Below, piece after piece: positions 34,378 through 42,736 of a stretch of 64,000 nt of DNA (positions are counted from its first letter, which is position 1; every line of letters starts with the position of its first letter). The stretch spans positions 110,463 through 174,462 of the forward strand of contig DYEU01000012.1 of assembly GCA_020725555.1 (NCBI GenBank). Direction: 5' to 3'. The stretch comes from Desulfatibacillum sp. (GTDB lineage: Bacteria > Desulfobacterota > Desulfobacteria > Desulfobacterales > SpSt-501). Made by a program: the position numbers and the translations under genes. The notes beneath the pieces were generated by a model. That model was given only the letters and a program-made list of their open reading frames with translations, did not search any database and was not told where the DNA came from.

Positions 34378-35193
34378 ATGGCGCTGATCACGATCACCGA
34401 AAGCTACGGTTGCAACGGGGTGGAGATCGCGCGGCGGGTGGCCGAGACGCTGGGCTGGCCGCTGGTGGACGACGTCGTGCTCCGCGAGCGGATCGTCGCG
34501 CAGGGTTTTGCGGCCGAGGAGGTGGAGCGGCTCGACGAGAAAACACCGGGGTTCTTCGAGCTCTTCTTCCGCACCCGGCCGCACGTCTTCGTCCGGGTGC
34601 TCGAGTCGGCGGTCTACGAGGCGGCCCGGGCGGGCGAAGGCGTGATCGTCGGCCACGGCAGCCAGGTGCTGCTCCAGGAGTTCGACTGTGCCTTCCACGT
34701 GCGGCTCTTCGACTCCGAGAACCGCCGGGCCGAGGCGCTGGCGCGGCGAAGCGGCATGGACCCGGAGGCGGCCCGGCGCCTCATCCGGCAGCGCGACCGC
34801 GATCGCGCGGGCTTTCTCAAGTTCGCCTACCGCATCGACTGGGACGACCCGAGCCTCTACGACCTCGTGATCCATCTGCACAAGCTCGACGTGAAGGCCG
34901 CCTCCGAGCTCATCGTGACCGCGGCCCGGGCGGAGAGCCTGAAGGAGTGCAGCCTGGGCGCCCTCGAGGCGATGGAGAAGCTCGAGCTCGAAAAGCGCAT
35001 CCGCGCCGAGCTGATCGAGCGCCGCATCGACCCGGCGCACCTCCTGATCGAGGTGCCCGAAAAGGGCCGCGTGCGCCTGGCGGGGGTGGTGACGAACGCC
35101 GAGGACCGGCAGCGCGCCGTGGACGCCGTGCGCGCCGTGGCCGGGGTGCGGGAGGTCTCCTCGCGGATCGAGGTCGTCCGCGGCGGGGACTGA
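34378..35193 (+). CDS. Cytidylate-kinase-like protein fused to a BON domain
   Basis: The 271-residue protein starts MALITITESYGCNGVEIARRVAETLGWPLVDD, the Cytidylate_kin2-type P-loop region. The usual GSGG is replaced by GCNG. Later kinase-like segments are EGVIVGHGSQVLL, HVRLFDSENRRAEAL and LIRQRDRDRAGFLKFAY. The last 60 residues (IEVPEKGRVRLAGVVTNAEDRQRAVDAVRAVAGVREVSSRIEVV) form a BON domain, normally found in envelope or membrane-linked proteins. No signal peptide is present. Function is unknown; nucleotide phosphorylation or phosphate sensing are possible. Its promoter is next to that of the thi operon. Confidence 0.8.
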   Translation: MALITITESYGCNGVEIARRVAETLGWPLVDDVVLRERIVAQGFAAEEVERLDEKTPGFFELFFRTRPHVFVRVLESAVYEAARAGEGVIVGHGSQVLLQEFDCAFHVRLFDSENRRAEALARRSGMDPEAARRLIRQRDRDRAGFLKFAYRIDWDDPSLYDLVIHLHKLDVKAASELIVTAARAESLKECSLGALEAMEKLELEKRIRAELIERRIDPAHLLIEVPEKGRVRLAGVVTNAEDRQRAVDAVRAVAGVREVSSRIEVVRGGD

Positions 35194-35245
35194 CGCTTCC
35201 GGGCGGTTTTCCGCCCGCGCGGCCGGGGGGCGGCGCGAGCGGGGC

Positions 35246-35638
35246 TCAGCGCACGGTCACGACCGGGCAGGCGGCGTTCAGGATGATGTACTGGGCGGTC
35301 GAGCCGAAGAGGAGCTTGCCCACCTTGGAGCGCCGCTCGATCCCGATCACGATCTCGTCGGCCTTCTTCTCGCGGGCGATCTCGACGATGTCCTCGCCCG
35401 GCTCGAGGCCCCGCACGGAGAGGAGGCTTTCGCAGTCCACGCCCTCTTCCTTGAGGGCGAGCTCGGCGAGCTTGAGCTCCTTTTCGGCGCGCTCGAAGTC
35501 TTGGCGCGGGATCTCCGGGCCGCCGACCATCGAGTGGGCGAGAATGACCCGGCCCTGCATGGCCTTGGCGTGCCGGGCCGCAAGGCGCGCGGCCTCCCGG
35601 GCCTCGCGCGTGCCGTCGAAGGCGACGAGAATGTTCAT
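35246..35638 (-). CDS. UspA-family universal stress protein
   Basis: The ATG at 35638 follows GGGAGGGG; the frame is open 8 codons upstream. The 130-residue single-domain protein has MNILVAFDGTREAREAARLAARHA, the ILAHSMVGG strand and the ATP-binding G-x2-G-x9-G-(S/T) type C-terminus in IGIERRSKVGKLLFGSTAQYIILNAACPVVTV. The ATP motif suggests an ATP-binding UspA of the MJ0577 class. It probably helps survival in stress or growth arrest. It is monocistronic behind its own promoter. Confidence 0.92.
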   Translation of the reverse strand: MNILVAFDGTREAREAARLAARHAKAMQGRVILAHSMVGGPEIPRQDFERAEKELKLAELALKEEGVDCESLLSVRGLEPGEDIVEIAREKKADEIVIGIERRSKVGKLLFGSTAQYIILNAACPVVTVR

Positions 35639-35671
35639 GCCCCCCTCCCGTGTCGCGGACATCTCCCCTGC

Positions 35672-35700
35672 AGATTAGGAAATCCGCCCCCGGCGGTCAA
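35672..35700 (-). promoter_or_regulatory. Sigma-70 promoter of the UspA gene
   Basis: Minus-strand TTGACC (35695-35700), a 17-nt spacer and TAATCT (35672-35677), about 35 nt before the ATG. Confidence 0.6.
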
Positions 35701-35813
35701 CCGGGAAGGTCTCCGGCTGGCTTCGCGGGCGGCGATCGGGTATGAGATCCGTCTTGTCGTCGCGGCGGCGGTTTGCGCCGCATCCTTACGCCAAGGAAAG
35801 GAATCCAAGGTCC

Positions 35814-37487
35814 ATGGCGCCGTTTCGTCTGCTCATCGTCGGCGGAGTCGCGGGCGGGGCCTCCTGCGCCGCGCGTGCGCGGCGGCTTTCCGAGGAGGCC
35901 GAGATCGTCATCTTCGAGCGCGGCGACTTCGTCTCCTTCGCCAACTGCGGCCTTCCCTACCACGTGGGCGGGGTGATCGCCCGGGAGGAGGAACTGCTCG
36001 TCGCCTCACCGCAGCTCTTCCGCGAGCGGTTGCGCATCGAGGTGCGGCTGGGGACCGAGGCGGTGGCGATCGACCGGGCGCGCCAGCTGCTTCGGGTGCG
36101 GGAGCTGGCGACCGGGAGAGAATCCCAGGAGCGCTACGACGCGCTCGTTCTTTCCCCCGGGGCGCAGCCCATCCGGCCCGACTGGCCGGGGATCGATCTG
36201 CCGGGGATCTTCGCGCTGCGCACGATCCCCGACGCCCGCCGCATCCGGGGCTGGATCGAGGAGCGCCGCGCCCGGGCGGCGCTGATCGTGGGCGGCGGCT
36301 ACATCGGGCTCGAGATGGCCGAAAACCTCCTCCGGCGCGGCCTGGCCGTGACCGTGGTCGAGCGGGAGGCCCAGGTCCTGCCGCTCTTCGACCCCGAGAT
36401 GGCCGCCCCGCTCGCCGCGACGCTTGCGGCGCACGGGGTGCGGCTCAGGCTCTCCGAGACGGTGCTCGGCTTCGAGCCCGACCCCTCCGGGGGGCTTCGC
36501 GCGCGGCTTTCCTCCGGGGCCTCCGAGCGCGCGGATCTCGTGCTGCTCTGCATCGGGGTGCGGCCGGAGACGGAGCTTGCGCGCGCAGCCGGCCTCGAGA
36601 TCGGCGAGCGCGGCGGCATCCGGGTCGACGCCCGGATGCGCACGAGCAGCCCCCGCATCTGGGCCGTGGGGGATGCCGTGGAGGTGAAGGACGTCGTGAC
36701 CGGCCGCTACGGGCCGGTGCCGCTTGCGGGGCCGGCGAACCGCCAGGGGCGGATCGCGGCCGACGTCATCTTCGGCCGGGAGTCCTCCTTCCGCGGGGCC
36801 CAGGGGACGGCCGTGGTCGGCGTGTTCGAGGCGACCGCCGCCTGCACGGGACCGAGCGAAAAGGCGCTTCGCCGCGCCGGCCTCTGGGGGGAGGAGGGGC
36901 CCTTCGAAAAGATCTACCTTCATCCCGACCACCACGCGGGCTACTACCCCGGGGCCGAGCCGATCGCCCTCAAGCTGATCTTCCGGCGCGACAACGGCCG
37001 CATCGTCTCCGCCCAGGCCGTCGGCCGCGCGGGCGTCGAGAAGCGGATCGACGTCATCGCCATGGCGATCCAGAAGGAGGGGACCGTCTTCGATCTCGAG
37101 GAGGCCGAGCTCTGCTATGCCCCGCAGTTCGGCGCGGCCCGGGACCCGGTGAACGTGGCGGGCATGATCGCCGCGAACGTGCTCCGCGGCGATGCGCGGA
37201 TCGCCCACTGGGAGAACCTGGAGGGCTTCCCGGGGCTGCTGCTCGACGTGCGGACGGAGGAGGAGGTGGGCCGGGGCCGCGTGCCCGGGGCCGTCCACAT
37301 CCCCGTCGACCGCCTGCGGGAGCGGCTCAAGGAGCTGCCGCGGGACCGCGAGATCTGGGCCTACTGCTACGTGGGCCAGCGCTCCTACCTCGCCTCGCGG
37401 CTCCTGTCGCAGAAGGGGTTCCGCTGCCGCAACCTGAGCGGCGGCTACCGGACCTACCTCCATCGCGGCGGCCGCGTTGCATCTTGA
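35814..37487 (+). CDS. CoA-disulfide reductase/NADH oxidase with C-terminal rhodanese domain
   Basis: The ATG at 35814 gives 557 residues. The N-terminal flavoprotein starts FRLLIVGGVAGGASCAARARRL with the FAD loop. The single redox cysteine is Cys45 in SFANCGLPYH. An NADH-binding segment is ALIVGGGYIGLEMAENLLRRG. Residues 450-557 are a rhodanese domain with LLLDVRTEEEVGRGRVPGAVHIPVD and the active-site Cys518 in YCYVGQRS. CoADR-rhodanese fusions reduce CoA disulfides, persulfides or polysulfide with NADH, consistent with a sulfur-active anaerobe. The 3' end overlaps the -35 of the next promoter. Confidence 0.93.
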   Translation: MAPFRLLIVGGVAGGASCAARARRLSEEAEIVIFERGDFVSFANCGLPYHVGGVIAREEELLVASPQLFRERLRIEVRLGTEAVAIDRARQLLRVRELATGRESQERYDALVLSPGAQPIRPDWPGIDLPGIFALRTIPDARRIRGWIEERRARAALIVGGGYIGLEMAENLLRRGLAVTVVEREAQVLPLFDPEMAAPLAATLAAHGVRLRLSETVLGFEPDPSGGLRARLSSGASERADLVLLCIGVRPETELARAAGLEIGERGGIRVDARMRTSSPRIWAVGDAVEVKDVVTGRYGPVPLAGPANRQGRIAADVIFGRESSFRGAQGTAVVGVFEATAACTGPSEKALRRAGLWGEEGPFEKIYLHPDHHAGYYPGAEPIALKLIFRRDNGRIVSAQAVGRAGVEKRIDVIAMAIQKEGTVFDLEEAELCYAPQFGAARDPVNVAGMIAANVLRGDARIAHWENLEGFPGLLLDVRTEEEVGRGRVPGAVHIPVDRLRERLKELPRDREIWAYCYVGQRSYLASRLLSQKGFRCRNLSGGYRTYLHRGGRVAS

Positions 37488-37513
37488 CAACGCGACCCGA
37501 TCCGGTCGATAGT
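37484..37513 (+). promoter_or_regulatory. Sigma-70 promoter of the TRAP operon
   Basis: TTGACA (37484-37489) overlaps the stop of the preceding gene; an 18-nt spacer leads to GATAGT (37508-37513). The leader to dctP is about 225 nt and nothing else is recognised in it. Confidence 0.55.
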
Positions 37514-37743
37514 GCCGGACCCTGAACCCGGGCCGGTGGCCGACACGGCCCGGCCGGGGCGGGAGCCTTCCCGCGTCGTCGCAGCCCGCCGCCTGCCGGG
37601 GGCGGCCGTCAACCCTACTCCCCGGCGCCACGTTTCCGATTGCGGCCTGAAAAGGGCGGCCAGCACGAGGTCGGCCGCGAAACCCGGGCGGTGTCGTGCA
37701 TGGCCGCCCGGGTGCAGCACACGACGGAAAGGAGGATTGAGCT

Positions 37744-38844
37744 GTGAAGAGAATGCTGTGTGTCCTGTTCGCCGTTTGTCTGCTTGCCGCAGGGCTTCCG
37801 GCCGACTCGGCTCGCGCCCAGGCCCCCATCGTCTGGAAGATGCAGACCGTCTGGCCCGCCGGGCTCGCCTTCCACCGCAACGCCGAGGGCCTGGCCAAGA
37901 GGATCGAGGAGATGGCCGGCGGCCGCCTCAAGATCGACGTCGTCCCGGCCGGGACCGTGGTCGGCGCCTTCGACGTCCTCGAGGCCGTGCACAAGGGGCT
38001 GGTCGATTGCGCCCACGGCTGGTCGGCCTACTGGGTGGGCAAACAGCCCGCGCTCAACTTCTTCACCAGCGCCTCGGGCGGCCCCTTCGGGATGGACAAC
38101 CTCGACTACGTGAGCTGGCTCTTCTACGGCGGGGGCTACGAGCTCTACCGCGAGCTCTATCAGGACGTCCTCAAGATGAAGGTCCACGTCATCCCGACCC
38201 TCGTCCTCAACACCGAGCCGCTCGGCTGGTTCAAGAAGCCCTTCAAGACGGTGGCCGACCTCAAGGGGGCGAAGTTCCGCGCCTCGGGGCTCACGGCGGA
38301 GATCTACAAGGAGTTCGGCATGACGGTCATCGCCATGCCCGCGGGCGAGATCCTGCCCGCCCTCGAGCGCGGCGTGATCGACGGCGCCGAGTTCTACAGC
38401 CCCTACCTCGACAAAGAACTGGGCTTCCAGGACGTGGCCAAGTACTACTACGCCCCCGGCATGCACCGCTCGACCGGGACCCTCGAGCTGCTCGTGAACA
38501 AGGAAAAATGGGACAAGCTCCCCGCCGACCTGAAGGCGATCGTGGACATCGCCAGCCGCGAGAACCTGCTGCGCGGCTGGCTGGAGATCTCCGTCCAGGA
38601 CGTCCAGGCGCTCGAGGAGCTGAAAACCAAGTCCGGCGTGAACGTGATGGAGACGCCGCGCGAGGTGCTGATCGAGATCCTCAAGGCCTGGGACAAGGTG
38701 CACGCGGGCTACGAGGCGAAGGACCCCTTCTTCGCCAAGGTCTCGAAGTCGATGAAGGAGTTCTCGCGCCAGATCGTCCCCTTCCGCCGCGATTTCCAGG
38801 CGAGCTACGACATCTGCGCGAACTACTACTGGCCGAAGAAGTAA
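37744..38844 (+). CDS. dctP: TRAP transporter substrate-binding protein (DctP family)
   Basis: A GTG at 37744 after GGAGG gives 366 residues; an ATG at 37753 is an alternative. A signal peptide ends near DSARAQA. The mature protein has the DctP pattern: WKMQTVWPAGLAFHRNAEGLAKRIEEMAGGRLKIDVVPAG, LKGAKFRASGLTAEIYKEFG with the arginine that grips a substrate carboxylate, and MPAGEILPALERGVIDGAEF. It would bind an organic acid in the periplasm and hand it to the DctQM permease encoded next. The related segments W-x-x-YWVGKQPALNFF suggest the mannitol/chloroaromatic TAXI-unlike branch, but the ligand is unknown. Confidence 0.95.
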   Translation: MKRMLCVLFAVCLLAAGLPADSARAQAPIVWKMQTVWPAGLAFHRNAEGLAKRIEEMAGGRLKIDVVPAGTVVGAFDVLEAVHKGLVDCAHGWSAYWVGKQPALNFFTSASGGPFGMDNLDYVSWLFYGGGYELYRELYQDVLKMKVHVIPTLVLNTEPLGWFKKPFKTVADLKGAKFRASGLTAEIYKEFGMTVIAMPAGEILPALERGVIDGAEFYSPYLDKELGFQDVAKYYYAPGMHRSTGTLELLVNKEKWDKLPADLKAIVDIASRENLLRGWLEISVQDVQALEELKTKSGVNVMETPREVLIEILKAWDKVHAGYEAKDPFFAKVSKSMKEFSRQIVPFRRDFQASYDICANYYWPKK

Positions 38845-38858
38845 GACCGGGCGGGAAC

Positions 38859-38896
38859 GCCCCCGGCGGCGGACACGGGACGCCGCCGCCGGGGGC
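38859..38896 (+). terminator. Strong hairpin between dctP and dctQ
   Basis: A 13-bp GC stem (GCCCCCGGCGGCG at 38859-38871 with CGCCGCCGGGGGC at 38884-38896) lies in the 81-nt gap. There is no U tract. It probably protects the dctP mRNA end or limits read-through, giving more binding protein than permease. Confidence 0.55.
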
Positions 38897-38925
38897 GCGT
38901 TTCGCCGGCGAAGGGAGGGACGGCC

Positions 38926-39450
38926 ATGCGTGCCGGGGCCCGGCTTCTCCAGGGGATCGACGCCGTCTCCGAGGCGAGCGGCAAGGCGGTCAGCCTCCTC
39001 GTCTATCCGCTGGTGGCGATCCTGAGCATCGAGGTCTTCTCGCGCTACCTCTTCCGCGCCCCCACCTTTTTCGCCTACGACCTGACCTACATGCTCTACG
39101 GGACGATCTTCATGGTCGGGGCCCCCTACACGCTGCTCCATGACGGCCACATCCGCACCGACGTCCTCTACCACAAGTTACCGAAGCGCTGGCAGGGGGC
39201 GATCGACGCGGCGGTGTACCTCTTGCTGTATTTTCCCGGCATGTTCTTCTTTCTGGTCGCGGGCTGGAACTACTTCCACGATTCCTGGGTCATCGGGGAG
39301 CGGGGATCGCTCACCTTCTGGCGGCCGCCGATCTACCCGTACAAGGCGATCATCCCCCTGACGGCGCTGCTTCTCCTCCTGCAGGGGGTCTCCCAGTTTT
39401 TCAAGAGCCTGGCGACCGCGATCTCCGGAGATCGGCCCCATGAGCCATGA
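38926..39450 (+). CDS. dctQ: TRAP transporter small permease (DctQ family)
   Basis: This 174-residue protein has four predicted membrane helices: about residues 22-40, 51-72, 88-110 and 140-160. It has the DctQ hallmark EVFSRYLFRAPTFFAYDLTYMLYG near the first helices, then HIRTDVLY. It pairs with DctM to form the membrane part of the sodium-driven TRAP transporter. The ATG follows GAAGGGAGG. The 3' end overlaps dctM by 11 nt. Confidence 0.93.
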   Translation: MRAGARLLQGIDAVSEASGKAVSLLVYPLVAILSIEVFSRYLFRAPTFFAYDLTYMLYGTIFMVGAPYTLLHDGHIRTDVLYHKLPKRWQGAIDAAVYLLLYFPGMFFFLVAGWNYFHDSWVIGERGSLTFWRPPIYPYKAIIPLTALLLLLQGVSQFFKSLATAISGDRPHEP

Positions 39451-40753
39451 GCTGATCGGTTTTCTGATGCTCGCCCTGATGCTCGCGGTGATCTTTCTGG
39501 GCTTTCCCATCTCCTTCACCCTGATCATCCTCGCCGTGGGCTTCGGCTACTGGGGGCTGGGGGGGATGGTCTTCGATCTCATGGTCATGCAGACCTACGG
39601 GATCATGAAGGAGGAGGTCCTGGCCGCGGTGCCGCTCTTCATCCTGATGGGGCACATCACCGAGGAGGCGGGGCTGATGGAGCGGCTCTTCCGGGCCTTC
39701 CAGCACCTCTTCGCCTCGCTGCGGGGCTCGCTCTACATCGGGACCATCCTGACGGCGACGATCTTCGCCATGGCGACCGGCATCGTGGGCGCCGCCGTGA
39801 CCGTGCTCGGCATCATGGCCGGGCAGATCATGATCCAGAGCCGCTACAACGCGCGGCTCTCCGCCGGCGCGATCACCGCCGGCGGGACGCTCGGGATTCT
39901 CATCCCGCCGAGCGTCATGCTCGTCGTGATGGGGCCGGTCCTGAACGTCTCGGTCGTGAAGCTCTATGCCGGGGCCTTCGGCCCGGGGCTGCTCCTGGCG
40001 CTCCTCTACATCGGCTATTGTCTGTTCCGCTGCCTGCTCAACCCGGAACTCGGGCCCGCGCTGCCGCCGGAGCAGCGGCTGGCGTCCAAGTCCGCCGTGC
40101 TGTTCGAGCTCCTGGTCGGCTTCGTGCCCCTTGCCGTCTTGATCTCCGGGACCCTGGGGAGCATTCTCTTCGGGCTGGCGACCCCGACCGAGGCCTCGGG
40201 CATCGGCTGCCTGGGGGCGTTGATCTTGAGTCTCTGCCACCGGAGGCTCACCGTCGCCGGGTTGAAGTCGGCGGCGCTGCGCACGATGCAGACCTCGAGC
40301 ATGATCCTCTTTCTGGCGCTTGCCTCCAACATTTTCGGGGCGGTCTTCGGGCGGCTTGGCTCGGCCGGGGTGATGACGCAGACGCTGCTGGGCCTCGAGC
40401 TGAGCCCTATGCTCATGCTGATCCTGATCATGGTGCTCGTCTTCGTGCTTGGCTGGCCCTTCGAGTGGCCGGCGATCGTGCTGCTCTTTCTTCCGATCCT
40501 GATCCCGGTGGTGGCGACCCTCAAGGTCGACATGGTGTGGTTCGGGATCCTGACCGCCGTCAACCTGCAGACGGCGTACATGTCGCCGCCGGTGGCCATG
40601 TCGGCCTACTACCTCAAGTCCGTCGTCCCCGACTGGGACCTCGCCACGATTTTCAAAGGCATGGCCGAGTTCATGATCCTGCAAATCATCGGCCTGCTCA
40701 TCGTGATCTTCTTTCCGCCGATCGCGACGTGGCTCCCCTCCCTCGTCAAATAG
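39440..40753 (+). CDS. dctM: TRAP transporter large permease (DctM family)
   Basis: The 437-residue protein has about 12 membrane helices. Family motifs include FLGFPISFTLIILAVGFGYWG, VPLFILMGHI, GGTLGILIPPSVMLVVMGPV and FGLATPTEASGIGCLGAL, all typical of DctM. It catalyses sodium-coupled uptake from the DctP-bound substrate. The stop codon TAG is supplied by the GGGGACGTCC repeat that begins at the gene end (VK then AAATAGGGGACG). The normal C-terminus may therefore have been shortened or replaced by a few residues. Confidence 0.95.
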   Translation: MSHELIGFLMLALMLAVIFLGFPISFTLIILAVGFGYWGLGGMVFDLMVMQTYGIMKEEVLAAVPLFILMGHITEEAGLMERLFRAFQHLFASLRGSLYIGTILTATIFAMATGIVGAAVTVLGIMAGQIMIQSRYNARLSAGAITAGGTLGILIPPSVMLVVMGPVLNVSVVKLYAGAFGPGLLLALLYIGYCLFRCLLNPELGPALPPEQRLASKSAVLFELLVGFVPLAVLISGTLGSILFGLATPTEASGIGCLGALILSLCHRRLTVAGLKSAALRTMQTSSMILFLALASNIFGAVFGRLGSAGVMTQTLLGLELSPMLMLILIMVLVFVLGWPFEWPAIVLLFLPILIPVVATLKVDMVWFGILTAVNLQTAYMSPPVAMSAYYLKSVVPDWDLATIFKGMAEFMILQIIGLLIVIFFPPIATWLPSLVK

Positions 40754-40778
40754 GGGACGTCCATTTACATATCATTAG
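40748..40778 (+). repeat. GGGGACGTCC-type repeat, copy 1 (end of dctM)
   Basis: AAATAGGGGACGTCCATTTA followed by CATATCATTA. The TAG is the dctM stop codon. Confidence 0.85.
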
Positions 40779-40827
40779 CGGGCAGCGGGCGCGCGGTAGG
40801 CCATCCGCAACCGCGGGGGAAGAAGCG

Positions 40828-41586
40828 ATGAAACGGGACCGGGCGGGGGAAATCTCGTTTTTGCGGGGTCAAGACGCGTGGGATGAAAAGCGGCCGACGC
40901 TCGTCTTCATTCACGGGGCGGGGGAGTCCGCCCTGCTCTGGGAGGCCCAGGTGGAGGGGCTGGGCCGTGTCGCCAACACGATGGCCCTCGACCTTCCCGG
41001 GCACGGGGAAAGCGGGGGGGCGGCCCGGAAATCGGTTCCCGACTACGCGGCCTTCGTCGCCGACTTCATCACGCGCCTTGCGCTGCCGCGCCCCGTTCCC
41101 TGCGGCTTGAGCATGGGGGGAGCGATCACGCAGCAGCTGCTTCTTGATCACGGGGGCCTCTTCCGGGAGGGGATCATCGTCAGCTCCGGGGCGCGGCTCC
41201 GCGTCTGGCCGGGTCTCTTCGACCTCATCGTGAAGGACCCCGGCGGCTATGTCGCCTGGATCGACCGCATGGGCTTTTCGCCCAAGACCCCGGAGCCGGT
41301 CAAGCGGCCCTTTTTGGAGGATTCGCGCAAGACCGACCCCGAGGTGGTCTGGGGCGATTTCAAGGCCTGCGACGCCTTCGACGTGATGCCGCGGCTTGCG
41401 GAGATCCGGCAGCGGGTCCTCGTGATTTCGGCCGAGGATGACCGCCTGACCCCGCCCAAGTACGGCGAGTACCTCGAACAACACATTCCCGGGGCCCGGC
41501 GCGTGCACATCCTCGATGCCGGCCACTTCGTCCCCATCGAAAAGCCCGCCGCGGTCAACGCCGCCATCGCCTCCTTCCTCAAATAG
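40828..41586 (+). CDS. Alpha/beta-hydrolase
   Basis: The 252-residue protein has the hydrolase fold: VFIHGAGESALLWEAQV oxyanion loop, ALDLPGHGESGG, and the nucleophile Ser95 in CGLSMGGA. The acid is probably in VISAEDDRLTPP and the histidine in DAGHFVPIEKP. It is an esterase, lipase or C-C hydrolase of unknown substrate. It follows the TRAP operon but has no visible promoter. The TAG stop is given by a GGGGACGTCC-type repeat (FLK then AAATAGGGGA). Confidence 0.9.
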   Translation: MKRDRAGEISFLRGQDAWDEKRPTLVFIHGAGESALLWEAQVEGLGRVANTMALDLPGHGESGGAARKSVPDYAAFVADFITRLALPRPVPCGLSMGGAITQQLLLDHGGLFREGIIVSSGARLRVWPGLFDLIVKDPGGYVAWIDRMGFSPKTPEPVKRPFLEDSRKTDPEVVWGDFKACDAFDVMPRLAEIRQRVLVISAEDDRLTPPKYGEYLEQHIPGARRVHILDAGHFVPIEKPAAVNAAIASFLK

Positions 41587-41624
41587 GGGACTCAAATAGG
41601 GGACGTCCATTCAGATATCATTAA
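41581..41624 (+). repeat. GGGGACGTCC-type repeat, copy 2 with a partial duplicate
   Basis: AAATAGGGGA (41581-41590) is followed by CTC and a full copy, AAATAGGGGACGTCCATTCA then GATATCATTA (41594-41623). The first TAG ends the hydrolase gene. Confidence 0.85.
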
Positions 41625-41659
41625 ACAGGGGGATGCGCGCGATCGGAGGGGTCGCGTGA

Positions 41660-41690
41660 CCAATTCATGGACGTTCCTGAACGTCCCCCG
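41660..41690. repeat. Hairpin variant of the repeat
   Basis: GGACGTTC (41669-41676) and GAACGTCC (41679-41686) form a hairpin with a 2-nt loop, preceded by ATTCAT. It resembles the other copies in inverted orientation and is probably a REP hairpin. Confidence 0.6.
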
Positions 41691-41708
41691 GCCACCGTCC
41701 TTCAAGCG

Positions 41709-42692
41709 CTAAACGGAGTCGGGATCCCAAGCAATATATGAATGGACGTCCCCTAAGAGGAGGCGCAGCTCGGCGAGGCTGCGGCAGGCGGCGAGGCGGC
41801 GGCGCAGGGCGGCGGCGCCCGGGAGGTTGCGGGTGAACCAGGGAAGGCGGGTGCGGAGCAGCCGGAAGGCGGTTTCCTCGCCGTGGCAGGCGACGCAGAG
41901 CTCGACGTAGCGCCCCATCCGGGAGATCCGCTCGGCGGGGTCTTCGCGCGGGATCGGGCGGCCCCCCAGGGCCTCCTTCACTTCACGGAAAAAATGGGGG
42001 TCGCCCACGGCACGGCGGCCCACCATCACGGCGTCGCAGCCCGTCTCCTCGAACATGCGCCGCGCGTCCTCCGGCGTCCGGATGTCGCCGTTTCCGATTA
42101 CGGGGATCGCCAGCGAGCGTTTCAGGCTTGCGATCAGCCCCCAGTCCGCCCTTCCCGTAAATTTCTGCACCGCCGTCCGCGGGTGGAGCGTGACCGCGTC
42201 GGCACCGCACTCCTCGGCGATTCGCCCGATGGCGAGCGCCTGGCCCCCGCCCGGCTCCCAGCCGCTGCGGATCTTGACCGTGAGCGGGATCCGCACCGCC
42301 CGGCGCACCGCCCGCAGCAACTCCCGCATCCGTCCGGGTTCGCGCATCAGGGCGACGCCGGCCCCCTGGCGGACGATTTTCCGCACCGCGCAGCCGACGT
42401 TGATGTCCAGGACGGCGGCCCCGCTTTCCTCGACGATGCGGGCGGCCTCGGCCATCACGGCGGGGTCGGCCCCGAAGATCTGCACCGCGACCGGGTCCTC
42501 TCCCGGCAGGCGCTTGAGATCGGCAAGCGAGCTCGCCTGGCGGCGCACCAGGCCCTCCGCGCTGACCATCTCGCTCCAGGCGAGGGGGCAGCCCGCCTCG
42601 CGCGCGAGCAGCCGCGCCGGGGCGTGCGTGATGCCGGCGAGAGGGGCGAAGAACACGGGGTTTTCCCCCAGCTCGAGCGACCCGATCTTCAC
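41709..42692 (-). CDS. dusB: tRNA-dihydrouridine synthase (DusB type), C-terminal tail encoded by a repeat
   Basis: A GTG start after GAGGGAG gives 327 residues. Dus features are NPVFFAPLAGITHAPARLLAREAG, DINVGCAVRKIV with catalytic Cys101 (the usual Pro after it is Ala), VKIRSGWE, VTLHPRTAVQKFTGRADW, PVIGNGDIRTPEDA and CDAVMVGRRAVGDPHFF. The enzyme reduces uridines in tRNA D-loops with FMN. The last 14 residues (GDVHSYIAWDPDSV) are encoded by the GGGGACGTCC repeat and flanking DNA, so the natural end near AELRLLL has been overwritten. The core fold looks intact. Confidence 0.92.
   Translation of the reverse strand: MKIGSLELGENPVFFAPLAGITHAPARLLAREAGCPLAWSEMVSAEGLVRRQASSLADLKRLPGEDPVAVQIFGADPAVMAEAARIVEESGAAVLDINVGCAVRKIVRQGAGVALMREPGRMRELLRAVRRAVRIPLTVKIRSGWEPGGGQALAIGRIAEECGADAVTLHPRTAVQKFTGRADWGLIASLKRSLAIPVIGNGDIRTPEDARRMFEETGCDAVMVGRRAVGDPHFFREVKEALGGRPIPREDPAERISRMGRYVELCVACHGEETAFRLLRTRLPWFTRNLPGAAALRRRLAACRSLAELRLLLGDVHSYIAWDPDSV
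41732..41756 (-). repeat. GGGGACGTCC-type repeat, copy 3 (inside the dusB 3' end)
   Basis: Minus strand TTAGGGGACGTCCATTCATA; it is translated as part of the dusB C-terminus (see dusB). Confidence 0.85.
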
Positions 42693-42710
42693 GCGCGACT
42701 CCCTCTATAG

Positions 42711-42736
42711 TGATATCAGAATGGACGTCCCCTATT
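42711..42736 (-). repeat. GGGGACGTCC-type repeat, copy 4 (end of the DUF1848 gene)
   Basis: Minus strand AATAGGGGACGTCCATTCTG followed by ATATCA. The TAG is the stop codon of the DUF1848 gene. Confidence 0.85.
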
